64,000 bases of DNA, from contig NZ_JACGXA010000001.1 in assembly GCF_014138045.1 (NCBI RefSeq), forward strand, positions 2,651,001 through 2,715,000. The letters are read 5' to 3'. This stretch comes from Nocardioides ginsengisegetis (lineage in GTDB: Bacteria > Actinomycetota > Actinomycetes > Propionibacteriales > Nocardioidaceae). Each line of letters starts with the position of its first letter. Position 1 is the stretch's first letter. The translations under genes were made by a program, and so were the position numbers. The notes beneath the pieces were generated by a model, which saw only the letters and a list, made by a program, of their open reading frames with translations, made no database searches and was not told the origin of the DNA. Positions 56,688-64,000 of this stretch are shown here, piece after piece.

Positions 56688-58199
56688 ATGAACCGCAAGC
56701 TCGGCATCCTCCTGGCGGTCTACACCGCCGCCCTCGCGATCAACCTCGACGTCACCATCGTCAACGTCGCCCTGCCGAGCATCGCCCGCGAGCTCGACGC
56801 CGGCACCCGCGGCCTCCAGTGGGTCGTCGACGGCTACAACCTCGCCTTCGCCGCCCTCGTCCTCGCCGCCGGCAGCCTGTCCGACCGCTACGGCCGCCGT
56901 CCCGCCCTCATCGTGGGGCTCCTCGGCTTCGCCGCGACGAGCGTCGTCGGCGCCTTCGTGGACACCACCGGCGCGCTCATCGGCGCCCGGATCGGCATGG
57001 GCGTCTTCGCCGCGCTGATCTTCCCCACCACGCTCTCGGTCATCTCCAACACCTTCACCGACCGCCGCCAGCGCGCTGCCGCCCTCGGCGGCTGGGGCGC
57101 CGTGGTCGGCGCCGGCGTCGCGCTCGGGCCGGTCACGGGTGGGCTCCTGCTCGACCACTTCTACTGGGGCAGCGTCTTCCTCGCCCTCGCCCCGGTCGCG
57201 CTCTTCGCGACGGTGCTGACCGTGTGGCTGGTCCCCGAGTCCAAGGACCCCTCGGTCCCCCGCCTCGACCTGCCCGGCCTCGGCGTCTCGGTCGCGATGC
57301 TCAGCCTGCTGACCTACACGATCATCGAGGCGCCGGGCCGCGGCTGGTCCTCGACCACCACATTGGCCAGCTTCGCCGTGACCGCCGTGCTCGTCGCGGT
57401 GTTCGTGGTCGTCGAGCGGCGCGCCGCGCACCCGATGCTCGACGTACGCCTCTTCACCGACCGCCGCTTCAGCGCCGCGAGCGGCGCCGTGATGATCACC
57501 TTCTTCTCGCTGGCCGGCTTCATCTTCCTGATCACGCAGTACTTCCAGCTCGTCCGCGGTTTCGGCCCGCTCGCCACCGGCGCCCGGATCCTGCCGGTCG
57601 CGATCAGCATCGCGATCGCCTCGGTGGCCGGCGGCATCCTGGCGCCCCGGATCGGCACGCGATCAGTCGTGACGACCGGCCTGCTGATGTTCGGCTCCGC
57701 GATGGCGTGGGTCGCGACGGCCACGGTCACCACGGACTACGCGACCGTGATCGTCCCGCAGATGGTGCTGATGGGCCTCGGCATGGGCCTGATCGCGACG
57801 CCCGCGACCGAGTCGATCATGCTCGTCCTGCCGCCCGCCCGTGCCGGCGTCGGCTCGGCCGTCAACGACGCGACCCGCGAGCTCGGCGCGACCCTCGGCG
57901 TGGCCATCGTGGGCTCGCTGTTCTCCTCCGTGTACGGCGCCCGCCTGGCCGACGGTGCCTTCGGGGCGCTGGCCGGCGGTCGGCTCGACCAGGCCCGCGA
58001 CTCGGTCGCGGTGGCGATCGGCATGGCGGGCCGCGACCCGCGCCTGGTCGCCGCCGCGCAGGACTCGTTCATGGCCGGGCTGCACGCGGGCTGCCTGCTC
58101 GTGGCCGGCATCTGCTTCGCGGGCGCGGTCGTCGCGGTCTTCGCCCTGCCGGGCCGCAACTTCGTCCCCCGGGGCGCCCTGGCGCCCGTGTCTGCCTGA
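56688..58199 (+). CDS. DHA2-family MFS exporter (14 TM)
   Basis: A 503-residue drug/proton antiporter. It has LDVTIVNVALPSIAREL (motif D1), AGSLSDRYGRRPALIV (motif A) and GVALGPVTGGLLLD (motif C, antiporter signature), with about 14 spans. The TetR gene divergent from it and the twin operators suggest substrate-inducible efflux. Substrates are unknown. It ends 6 bp from the convergent DUF3626 gene. Confidence 0.95.
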   Translation: MNRKLGILLAVYTAALAINLDVTIVNVALPSIARELDAGTRGLQWVVDGYNLAFAALVLAAGSLSDRYGRRPALIVGLLGFAATSVVGAFVDTTGALIGARIGMGVFAALIFPTTLSVISNTFTDRRQRAAALGGWGAVVGAGVALGPVTGGLLLDHFYWGSVFLALAPVALFATVLTVWLVPESKDPSVPRLDLPGLGVSVAMLSLLTYTIIEAPGRGWSSTTTLASFAVTAVLVAVFVVVERRAAHPMLDVRLFTDRRFSAASGAVMITFFSLAGFIFLITQYFQLVRGFGPLATGARILPVAISIAIASVAGGILAPRIGTRSVVTTGLLMFGSAMAWVATATVTTDYATVIVPQMVLMGLGMGLIATPATESIMLVLPPARAGVGSAVNDATRELGATLGVAIVGSLFSSVYGARLADGAFGALAGGRLDQARDSVAVAIGMAGRDPRLVAAAQDSFMAGLHAGCLLVAGICFAGAVVAVFALPGRNFVPRGALAPVSA

Positions 58200-58205
58200 G
58201 GGGCG

Positions 58206-58958
58206 TCAGCCCCGGCCGAACCGGGCCAGCAGGTGCCACACCCGCTTGATCGCCTGCGGGTCGTGCGCACCCGTGCGGGCGGCCGCCCCGACCACGTCCG
58301 GGGTCAGCTCGGGGCCCAGCGACTGCGCCAGCGCGACGAACTCGGGGCCGCGGTAGTCGGGATCGAGCCCGGCCGTGGCGACCCGGAAGCCGGCGTGCCA
58401 CTCGACCGGACAGCCCAGTGAGGCGGCGGCCTGCTCGACGCGGCCACCCCGGAAGCACGGGTCGAGCACGACCGCCTCCACGTCCTCGTCGAAGCGCACG
58501 CCGCCGTGCACGTGCGCCTCGACGTAGTCGTCGAGCTCGTCGTGGTCGGAGTCGTCCGCTGCCGCGACGAGCTCGGGCAGCCGCTCCGCGCCGCCCACGA
58601 GGGTCGGCTCGAAGACCGAGTCGGGGAAGCAGTAGGTGGTCCGCACACCCAGCGAGGCCCGCAGCCGCACGTGGCAGGACCCGAACCGGACCGACCCGCC
58701 CTGTGACCGCCGGCGGTGGTTGAGCGCGCCGTACACGGGACGGTCCTCGGCCGGCGCCGCGTCGTACCGACCGTCGAAGAGACGGCTCTCCCACCGCCAC
58801 CGGTCGCCACCCTCGTGCGCGGTGAGGCCACCGTTGGACGTGCCCGTGGTCCACTGCGAGCGGTAGACCCCGTCGGCCGCCATCGACTCGATGACCCACC
58901 CGTCCCGGCTCGGCCAGTCGGGGTGGAACTGGAGGGTGACCGGGAGGTGCTCAGCCAC
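58206..58958 (-). CDS. DUF3626 protein
   Basis: A 250-residue protein of the DUF3626 family, recognised by [78 protein letters not shown] and [26 protein letters not shown]. Function is unknown. The histidine/aspartate-rich conserved sites suggest an enzyme. Start is GTG 58958 and overlaps the metG stop by 8 bp, implying coupling to metG. Confidence 0.85.
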   Translation of the reverse strand: MAEHLPVTLQFHPDWPSRDGWVIESMAADGVYRSQWTTGTSNGGLTAHEGGDRWRWESRLFDGRYDAAPAEDRPVYGALNHRRRSQGGSVRFGSCHVRLRASLGVRTTYCFPDSVFEPTLVGGAERLPELVAAADDSDHDELDDYVEAHVHGGVRFDEDVEAVVLDPCFRGGRVEQAAASLGCPVEWHAGFRVATAGLDPDYRGPEFVALAQSLGPELTPDVVGAAARTGAHDPQAIKRVWHLLARFGRG

Positions 58959-60753
58959 CGAACCGGGCGAGCTCCTCGTCGACCACCGACGGGTCGAGCT
59001 TGGTGAAGATCGGCGCCGGCTTGGCGATCTTGGTGCCCACCACGAGCGACCGGGGGGCCCACGCCGGGGTGTCGCTGTAGTCGCCGGTGATGACCGGGTA
59101 GAACGACAGGCCGGCACCCTGGTCGGGGTCGAGCTCCTCGACCTGGTCGACCCGCGGCATCGGCATGAACTCTCCCTCGCCCCCGAACGTCGCCCAGACC
59201 TTGTTGGCCGAGTGCGGGAGGAACGGCGAGAGCAGGGTGTTGCAGTCGACGACGCACTGGGCGGCGACGTGCAGGACGGTGCCGAGGCGCTCGCGCTGCG
59301 ACTCGTCCTTCATCTTGTAGGGCTCGGTGACGGTGAGGTACTTGTTCACCTCGCCGACGACGCGCATCGCCTCGGCGATGGCGCTGCGCAGCCGGTGGCG
59401 GCCGATGAGGTCGCCGACGGTGTCGAAGGCGCCGCGGACCGACGCCAGCACGGCCTCGTCGACCGGCTCGAGGGTCCCGGCCGCCGGGACCTCGCCGAAG
59501 CTCTTGGCCACCATCGTCGCCGTGCGGTTGACCAGGTTGCCCCAGCCCGCGACCAGCTCGGAGTTGTTGCGGGTCACGAAGTCGGCCCACGTGAAGGCGG
59601 CGTCGGAGGTCTCCGGGCCGGCCGCACAGATGAAGTAGCGCAGCGCGTCCGGGCCGTAGCGCGCCAGGAAGTCACCGACGTAGATGACGTGGCCGCGGCT
59701 GGAGGAGAACTGCTGGTCCCCCATCGTGAGGAACTCCGAGGACACGACCTCGGTCGGCAGGTTCAGGTCGCCGTAGACACCCGGCTCGCCGCCGCGCGAG
59801 CCGCGGCCGTCGTACGCCAGGAGCTCGGCGGGCCAGATCTGGCTGTGGAAGACGATGTTGTCCTTGCCCATGAAGTAGTAGGCGAGGGCCTCGGGATCGT
59901 TCCACCAGTCGCGCCAACGCTCCGGCTCACCCAGGCGGCGGGCCCACTCGATGGACGCGGACAGGTAGCCGATGACGGCGTCGAACCAGACGTAGAGGCG
60001 CTTGGTCGGCTGGTCCTCCCAGCCCGGGACCGGGATCCCCCAGTCGATGTCGCGCGTCATCGCCCGCGGGCGGATCTCCTCGAGGATGTTCTGGGAGAAC
60101 TTGATGACGTTGGGCCGCCAGGTGCCGGACTCGGCCCGCTCGTCGAGCCACACCTTGAGCGCGTCGGCGAGAGCAGGCAGGTCGAGGAAGTAGTGCTGGG
60201 TCTCGATGAACTCCGGCGTCTCGCCGTTGATCTTCGAGCGCGGCTCGAGCAGGTCGGTCGCGTCGAGCTGGTTGCCGCAGTTGTCGCACTGGTCGCCGCG
60301 CGCCTCCTTGAAGCCGCAGATCGGGCAGGTGCCCTCGATGTAGCGGTCCGGGAGCGTGCGGCCGGTCGACGGGCTGATCGCGCCGAACGTCGTCTGCTCG
60401 ACCATGTAGCCGTTGCGGTGGACGGTCCGGAACATCTCCTGCACCACGTTGTAGTGATTGCCGGTGGTGGTCCGGGTGAAGAGGTCGTAGGACAGCCCGA
60501 GGTCGAGCAGGTCCTGCACGATCACGGTGTTGTTCTTGTCGGCGAGCTCCCGGGCGCTGACGCCGTCCTTGTCGGCGGCGACGAGGATCGGCGTGCCGTG
60601 CTCATCGGTGCCCGACACCATGAGGACGTCGTGCCCGGCCATCCGCATGTAGCGGCTGAAGACGTCGGAGGGCACACCGAAACCGGCGACGTGGCCGATG
60701 TGGCGCGGGCCGTTGGCATACGGCCAGGCGACGGCTGACAGGACTCGACTCAT
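58951..60753 (-). CDS. metG: Methionyl-tRNA synthetase
   Basis: Charges tRNA-Met, including the initiator. The 600-residue class I enzyme has [20 protein letters not shown] (HIGH at 18-21), the two-knuckle zinc domain [20 protein letters not shown] and the anticodon-binding helices. The KMSKS loop is present in the divergent form QFSSSRG (about residue 347), which lacks the first Lys. A C-terminal EMAPII-type domain is absent. Its first genes upstream are transcribed in the same direction; DUF3626 follows with overlap. Confidence 0.96.
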   Translation of the reverse strand: MSRVLSAVAWPYANGPRHIGHVAGFGVPSDVFSRYMRMAGHDVLMVSGTDEHGTPILVAADKDGVSARELADKNNTVIVQDLLDLGLSYDLFTRTTTGNHYNVVQEMFRTVHRNGYMVEQTTFGAISPSTGRTLPDRYIEGTCPICGFKEARGDQCDNCGNQLDATDLLEPRSKINGETPEFIETQHYFLDLPALADALKVWLDERAESGTWRPNVIKFSQNILEEIRPRAMTRDIDWGIPVPGWEDQPTKRLYVWFDAVIGYLSASIEWARRLGEPERWRDWWNDPEALAYYFMGKDNIVFHSQIWPAELLAYDGRGSRGGEPGVYGDLNLPTEVVSSEFLTMGDQQFSSSRGHVIYVGDFLARYGPDALRYFICAAGPETSDAAFTWADFVTRNNSELVAGWGNLVNRTATMVAKSFGEVPAAGTLEPVDEAVLASVRGAFDTVGDLIGRHRLRSAIAEAMRVVGEVNKYLTVTEPYKMKDESQRERLGTVLHVAAQCVVDCNTLLSPFLPHSANKVWATFGGEGEFMPMPRVDQVEELDPDQGAGLSFYPVITGDYSDTPAWAPRSLVVGTKIAKPAPIFTKLDPSVVDEELARFGG

Positions 60754-60776
60754 GCGTGAATCCTAGGAGTACGACG

Positions 60777-61949
60777 TCAGTAGTGCCGGACCCGGATCGT
60801 CGCCCGGCGCCGGATGCCCGGGAGCTTGGCGTAGAGCCTGCGCCCCGGACAGGCCGTCTGGTTGGTGTCCCGGTGCCCGTCGATCCTCGGCAGGACGACC
60901 GTGCGACCCCACCGGAAACGGTCGCTGCCGTGGGAGAACACGTGCGCCCAGTGCGGGACGTCGCGGTGGTACTTGTCGAGCTTCCACGACGCCAGCCGCA
61001 CGATCGCGGTCAGCATCCTCTGGCTCGGCTTGACCAGCTCGAAGTTGCCGATCGCCGCGATGCCGGTCGAGGTCTCGTTGAAGCCGAGCGTGTGGGCGCC
61101 CTGCACCGGCAGCCCGGCGCCGCCCTTGCGGCCCTCCCAGATCCGGCCGAAGCGGTCGACGAGGAAGTTGTAGCCGATGTCGGACCAGCCCAGGTTGTGC
61201 GTGTGGTAGCGGTACATCCCCCGGATCAGGGCGGGGACGTCGGCGCGCGAGTAGCGGTTGGCCGTCACGGTGTGGTGGATGTGCACCTGCTGGATCGTGC
61301 GGACGTACCACGGCCCGCCGTTGCGCCAGCTGTCCACCGCGCCCCACGCCTTCCGCAGCCGGATCGGTGGCCGCGGCGCGTGCTTCCAGTGGTGGTGGCC
61401 GGTCCGGTTGGTCGGCTCGGGCTCGGCGCTGTCGGACTTGCGGCGGCCCGGATCGATGAGGACGAGGGTGAGGCGCTGCGGGATCGGGCCGCGCAGGCCG
61501 ATCTGCACTGCGTCGGACCCGCCGACCCACAACGGCTCGGTGCCGCTCGTCGCGCTGGCGTCGGGGCTGTCCGCGCTCGGCAGGTCGCTCAGCGCCGGCA
61601 TCGGGTGCCACGCCGACCAGCCGGAGCCGGCGCGGTTGCGCATCATGAGGCTCGAGCCGTCGCCGCGCCAGGTCAGCCCGGCGAGCCGGTACGACGACGT
61701 GCGCAACCGCTGGGTGCGCCGCTCGCCGTCCGCACCGTCCGTCGTGTCGTGGAAGTCCGCGCGCCGGAGCCGGACGTCGGCCTCGCGGACGCCCGAGTCA
61801 CCGACCGACCGGAGCAGGACCTCCGGTGGCCGGTGCGGCTTGCCCGCCGCGTGGGCGCCGACCGGGACCGGCAGGGCGAGCCCTGCTGCCATCAGCCCCG
61901 CCGTCAGCAGGGCGGCGGCCGCTCGTGCACCCGAGGCTCGACCAGACAT
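60777..61949 (-). CDS. Secreted N-acetylmuramoyl-L-alanine amidase (PGRP domain)
   Basis: A 390-residue wall hydrolase. A signal peptide covers about residues 1-35 (AAAALLTAGLMAAGLALPVPVGAHA). Residues about 35-195 are an unassigned extracellular domain. The C-terminal part is an amidase_2/PGRP domain with zinc-ligand regions QVHIHHTVTANRYS, DIGYNFLVDRFGRIWEGRKGG and the last ligand in IDGHRDTNQTACPGR. It cleaves the bond between the sugar chain and the stem peptide of peptidoglycan. It lies 23 bp after metG on the same strand. Confidence 0.92.
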   Translation of the reverse strand: MSGRASGARAAAALLTAGLMAAGLALPVPVGAHAAGKPHRPPEVLLRSVGDSGVREADVRLRRADFHDTTDGADGERRTQRLRTSSYRLAGLTWRGDGSSLMMRNRAGSGWSAWHPMPALSDLPSADSPDASATSGTEPLWVGGSDAVQIGLRGPIPQRLTLVLIDPGRRKSDSAEPEPTNRTGHHHWKHAPRPPIRLRKAWGAVDSWRNGGPWYVRTIQQVHIHHTVTANRYSRADVPALIRGMYRYHTHNLGWSDIGYNFLVDRFGRIWEGRKGGAGLPVQGAHTLGFNETSTGIAAIGNFELVKPSQRMLTAIVRLASWKLDKYHRDVPHWAHVFSHGSDRFRWGRTVVLPRIDGHRDTNQTACPGRRLYAKLPGIRRRATIRVRHY

Positions 61950-62009
61950 GGCACAACATCATGCGCCACTCTCGTCACACTGGCAACGGGGCCCGCCGTA
62001 CGCCGGGGT

Positions 62010-62609
62010 TCAGCTGAAGTCGAGCGCCTTGTCGCGGGCCCGCTTGAGCTCGTAGAAGTGCGGGTAGGCCGAGAGCGTCACGCAGGCGTCCCAGAGCCGG
62101 CCGGCCTCCTCGCCGCGCGGCGCCTTGGAGATCACCGGGCCGAAGAAGGCCGCGCCGTTGAACGCGATGGTCGGCGTGCCGACCTCGTTGCCGACCTGGT
62201 CCATGCCCGCACGGTGCGACGTACGGATGGCCTCGTCGTAGGAGATGTCGTCCATGGCGTCGGCGAGCCCCACGTCCAGGCCGGCCTCCTCGAGCGACGC
62301 CTCGATCATGGCGCGGTCCTTGTCCTGCTTCTCGAGGTGGATCCGGGTCCCCATCGCGGTGTAGAGCGGCAGCACGACGTCCTTGCCGTACTTCTGCTCG
62401 GCGGCCATCAGCACGCGCACCGGCTGCCAGGCGGTCTCGAGGAAGGAGCGGTACTCCTCCGAGACGTCCTTGTCCTCGTTGAGGAAGGCCAGGCTCATGA
62501 TGTTCCAGGTCACCTGGATGTCCCGGACCTTCTCCACCTCGAGGATCCACCGCGAGGTGATCCAGGCGAACGGGCAGGCAGGGTCGAGCCAGAAGTCAGC
62601 GTTGGTCAT
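62010..62609 (-). CDS. Rv2466c-like thioredoxin-fold protein (mycothiol nitroreductase family)
   Basis: A 199-residue DsbA-like protein similar to the mycothiol-dependent nitroreductase Rv2466c (DFWLDPACPFAWITSRWILEVEK, the helical insertion, TPTIAFNGAAFFGPVISKAPRGEEA). Rv2466c has the redox pair CPWC; here the motif reads CPFA (Cys12 to Ala15), so only one cysteine remains and a monothiol mechanism with mycothiol is more likely. It is a single transcription unit. Confidence 0.85.
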   Translation of the reverse strand: MTNADFWLDPACPFAWITSRWILEVEKVRDIQVTWNIMSLAFLNEDKDVSEEYRSFLETAWQPVRVLMAAEQKYGKDVVLPLYTAMGTRIHLEKQDKDRAMIEASLEEAGLDVGLADAMDDISYDEAIRTSHRAGMDQVGNEVGTPTIAFNGAAFFGPVISKAPRGEEAGRLWDACVTLSAYPHFYELKRARDKALDFS

Positions 62610-62663
62610 ACAAGGTGCAACGACCTCGGCGGCGCGGTATTCCGCCGCGCCGTCACCTGTCGC

Positions 62664-64000
62664 TCACGTCACCAGCGCCAGGCCGAGCCCGGCCAAGGCG
62701 CACACGCCGAGCGTCCGCAGCACCGACCACCGGGCCCCGAACACCAGCGCCAGGGCGAGCGCCGCGACGACGACGGCCTCCCAGACCCACGACGACCAGA
62801 CGGGCACCAGCAGGTCCACGGGTCCGGGCCCGACCGTCCGGGTCCGGGCGAAGAGCGTGTGCACGGTGAAGAACAGTGCCAGGTTGGCGATCACGCCGAC
62901 GATCGCGGCGGTCACCCCGGTCAGCGCGGCCGAGAGGGAGGCGCTCCCCCGGAGCCGCTCGACGTACGGCGCCCCGAGGAAGACCAGCACGAAGCAGGGC
63001 ACGAAGGTCACCCAGACCGTCAGCAGCGAGCCCAGCACGGCCGCGACCCACGGGTCGAGTCCGCCGGGGTTGCGGTAGGCGCCGAGGAACGCCACGAACT
63101 GCACCACCATGATCAGCGGCCCGGGCGTGGTCTCGGCGAGCGCGAGGCCGCGCACCATCTCGCCGGCCGTGAGCCAGCCGTAGGTGCCCACCGCCGCCTG
63201 GGCGACGTAGGACAGCACCGCGTAGGCGCCGCCGAACGTCACCAGCGCCATCCCGCCGAAGAAGACGCCCTGGTCGGTGAAGACGGACTGCTCGCCGGAG
63301 ACCAGCGTCCACGCGACGGCGACGGGGGTCACCCAGAGCACCAGGCCGATGCCGAGGATCGTCAGGTTGCGGCGGGCCGAGGGGCGGGCGTGGTGCAGGG
63401 CGTCGTCGGGGATCAGCGGGGCGGGTCCCTCGTCGGCGCCGGCCGCCTTCTCCGGCGGGGCCATCAGCCCGGGCCGCCAGCGGCCGAGCGCCCACCCGAT
63501 CGCGCCGGCGCCCAGCACGACCAGCGGGAACGGCAGGCCGAGCAGCGCGAGGCCGAGGAAGGCCGCGGCCGCGAGCAGGACCAGCGTGCGGTTGGTCAGC
63601 GCCCGGCCACCGACCCGCACCACGGCCTGGAGCACGATCGCGACCACGGCCGGCGCCAGCCCCAGGAACAGTCCGGAGACGAGCGTCGTGTCGCCGTGGG
63701 CGACGTACAGCCAGGAGAGCCCGAGCAGCGCGACCACGCCGGGCAGCACGAACAGGACCCCGGCGACGAGCCCGCCGAGCCACCCGTTGAGCAGCCAGCC
63801 GGTGTAGATGGCGAGCTGCTGCGCCTCGGGGCCGGGCAGCAGCATGCAGTAGCTCAGCGCGTGGAGGAAGCGCCGCTCACCGATCCAGCGCCGCTCGTCG
63901 ACGAGCGTGCGTTGCATGACGGCGATCTGGCCGGCCGGCCCGCCGAAGGTCTGGAGGGAGATCAGGAACCAGGCCCGAGTCGCCTCGCGCAACGGGATGA
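62664..64000 (-). CDS. chrA: Chromate transporter ChrA (5' end outside window)
   Basis: A long-chain CHR-family efflux protein with two homologous halves. The first half has WFLISLQTFGGPAGQIAVMQRTLVDERRWIGERRFLHALSYCMLLPGPEAQQLAIY and the second FFGGMALVTFGGAYAVLSYVAQAA with LALAETTPGPLIMVVQFVAFLGAY. The reading continues upstream of the TTG at 63992 as I-P-L-R-E to the window end, so the true start lies beyond 64000. It exports chromate from the cytoplasm and confers chromate resistance (family knowledge). Confidence 0.93.
   Translation of the reverse strand, partial: IPLREATRAWFLISLQTFGGPAGQIAVMQRTLVDERRWIGERRFLHALSYCMLLPGPEAQQLAIYTGWLLNGWLGGLVAGVLFVLPGVVALLGLSWLYVAHGDTTLVSGLFLGLAPAVVAIVLQAVVRVGGRALTNRTLVLLAAAAFLGLALLGLPFPLVVLGAGAIGWALGRWRPGLMAPPEKAAGADEGPAPLIPDDALHHARPSARRNLTILGIGLVLWVTPVAVAWTLVSGEQSVFTDQGVFFGGMALVTFGGAYAVLSYVAQAAVGTYGWLTAGEMVRGLALAETTPGPLIMVVQFVAFLGAYRNPGGLDPWVAAVLGSLLTVWVTFVPCFVLVFLGAPYVERLRGSASLSAALTGVTAAIVGVIANLALFFTVHTLFARTRTVGPGPVDLLVPVWSSWVWEAVVVAALALALVFGARWSVLRTLGVCALAGLGLALVT

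Overview
The window is a stretch of high-GC chromosome from an actinobacterium. Many GTG starts, very tight operons, mycothiol-linked families (a DinB-type maleylpyruvate-isomerase-like protein, an Rv2466c-like nitroreductase), paired clpP1-clpP2, and the gene orders rne-rplU-rpmA-obg-proB and ligA/metE-like/mnmA/nifS all support this. The presence of mreBCD-pbp2-rodA and the general look of the proteins fit a rod-shaped Nocardioidaceae member (Nocardioides-like). That placement is inference; no rRNA gene is present to confirm it.

Layout. 1-10 kb: 5' part of ligA, a hydrolase, a TetR/MFS efflux pair with a perfect 27-bp operator, then the leftward nifS-mnmA-metE-like-lipoprotein operon (tRNA thiolation and sulfur metabolism). 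10-17 kb: proB, obg, rpmA, rplU and a very large RNase E/G, all leftward. 17-25 kb: DUF2344 and its usual radical-SAM partner, separated here by five unrelated genes. 25-27.5 kb: small accessory enzymes. 27.5-33.3 kb: the cell-elongation operon mreB-mreC-mreD-pbp2-rodA, each gene overlapping or abutting the next. 33.5-36 kb: ndk, and a flavin split-barrel gene divergent from a shortened MocR regulator. 36-39.3 kb: the most unusual locus, a repetitive leader-bearing protein followed 6 bp later by a PqqD-domain/M50 membrane protease with a CxxC-containing extracellular domain. 39.3-45 kb: DUF4233, folC, an acetyltransferase, valS and a His-rich micro-membrane protein. 45-51.5 kb: clpX, clpP2, clpP1, two unrelated genes, trigger factor, tRNA-Pro and tRNA-Gly; a ClgR-like box precedes clpP1. 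51.5-64 kb: a SpoIIE-type phosphatase, a Nei/Fpg glycosylase, rpiB, an esterase, a LURP-like protein, a DUF2568 protein, a second TetR/DHA2-MFS pair with twin operators, DUF3626, metG, a PGRP amidase, a nitroreductase-like thioredoxin-fold protein and the start of chrA, which runs off the window.

Regulation visible in the sequence: six genes carry a TANNNT hexamer 6-7 nt before the start codon, the hallmark of leaderless transcripts. Several perfect GC-rich hairpins without U-tracts sit between transcription units. Two families of short interspersed repeats occupy the gaps around 44.8-45.2 kb and 49.65-49.77 kb. No CRISPR array, insertion sequence, phage or rRNA was seen. The only gene-free gap above 300 bp is the 355-bp leader of the RNase E gene.
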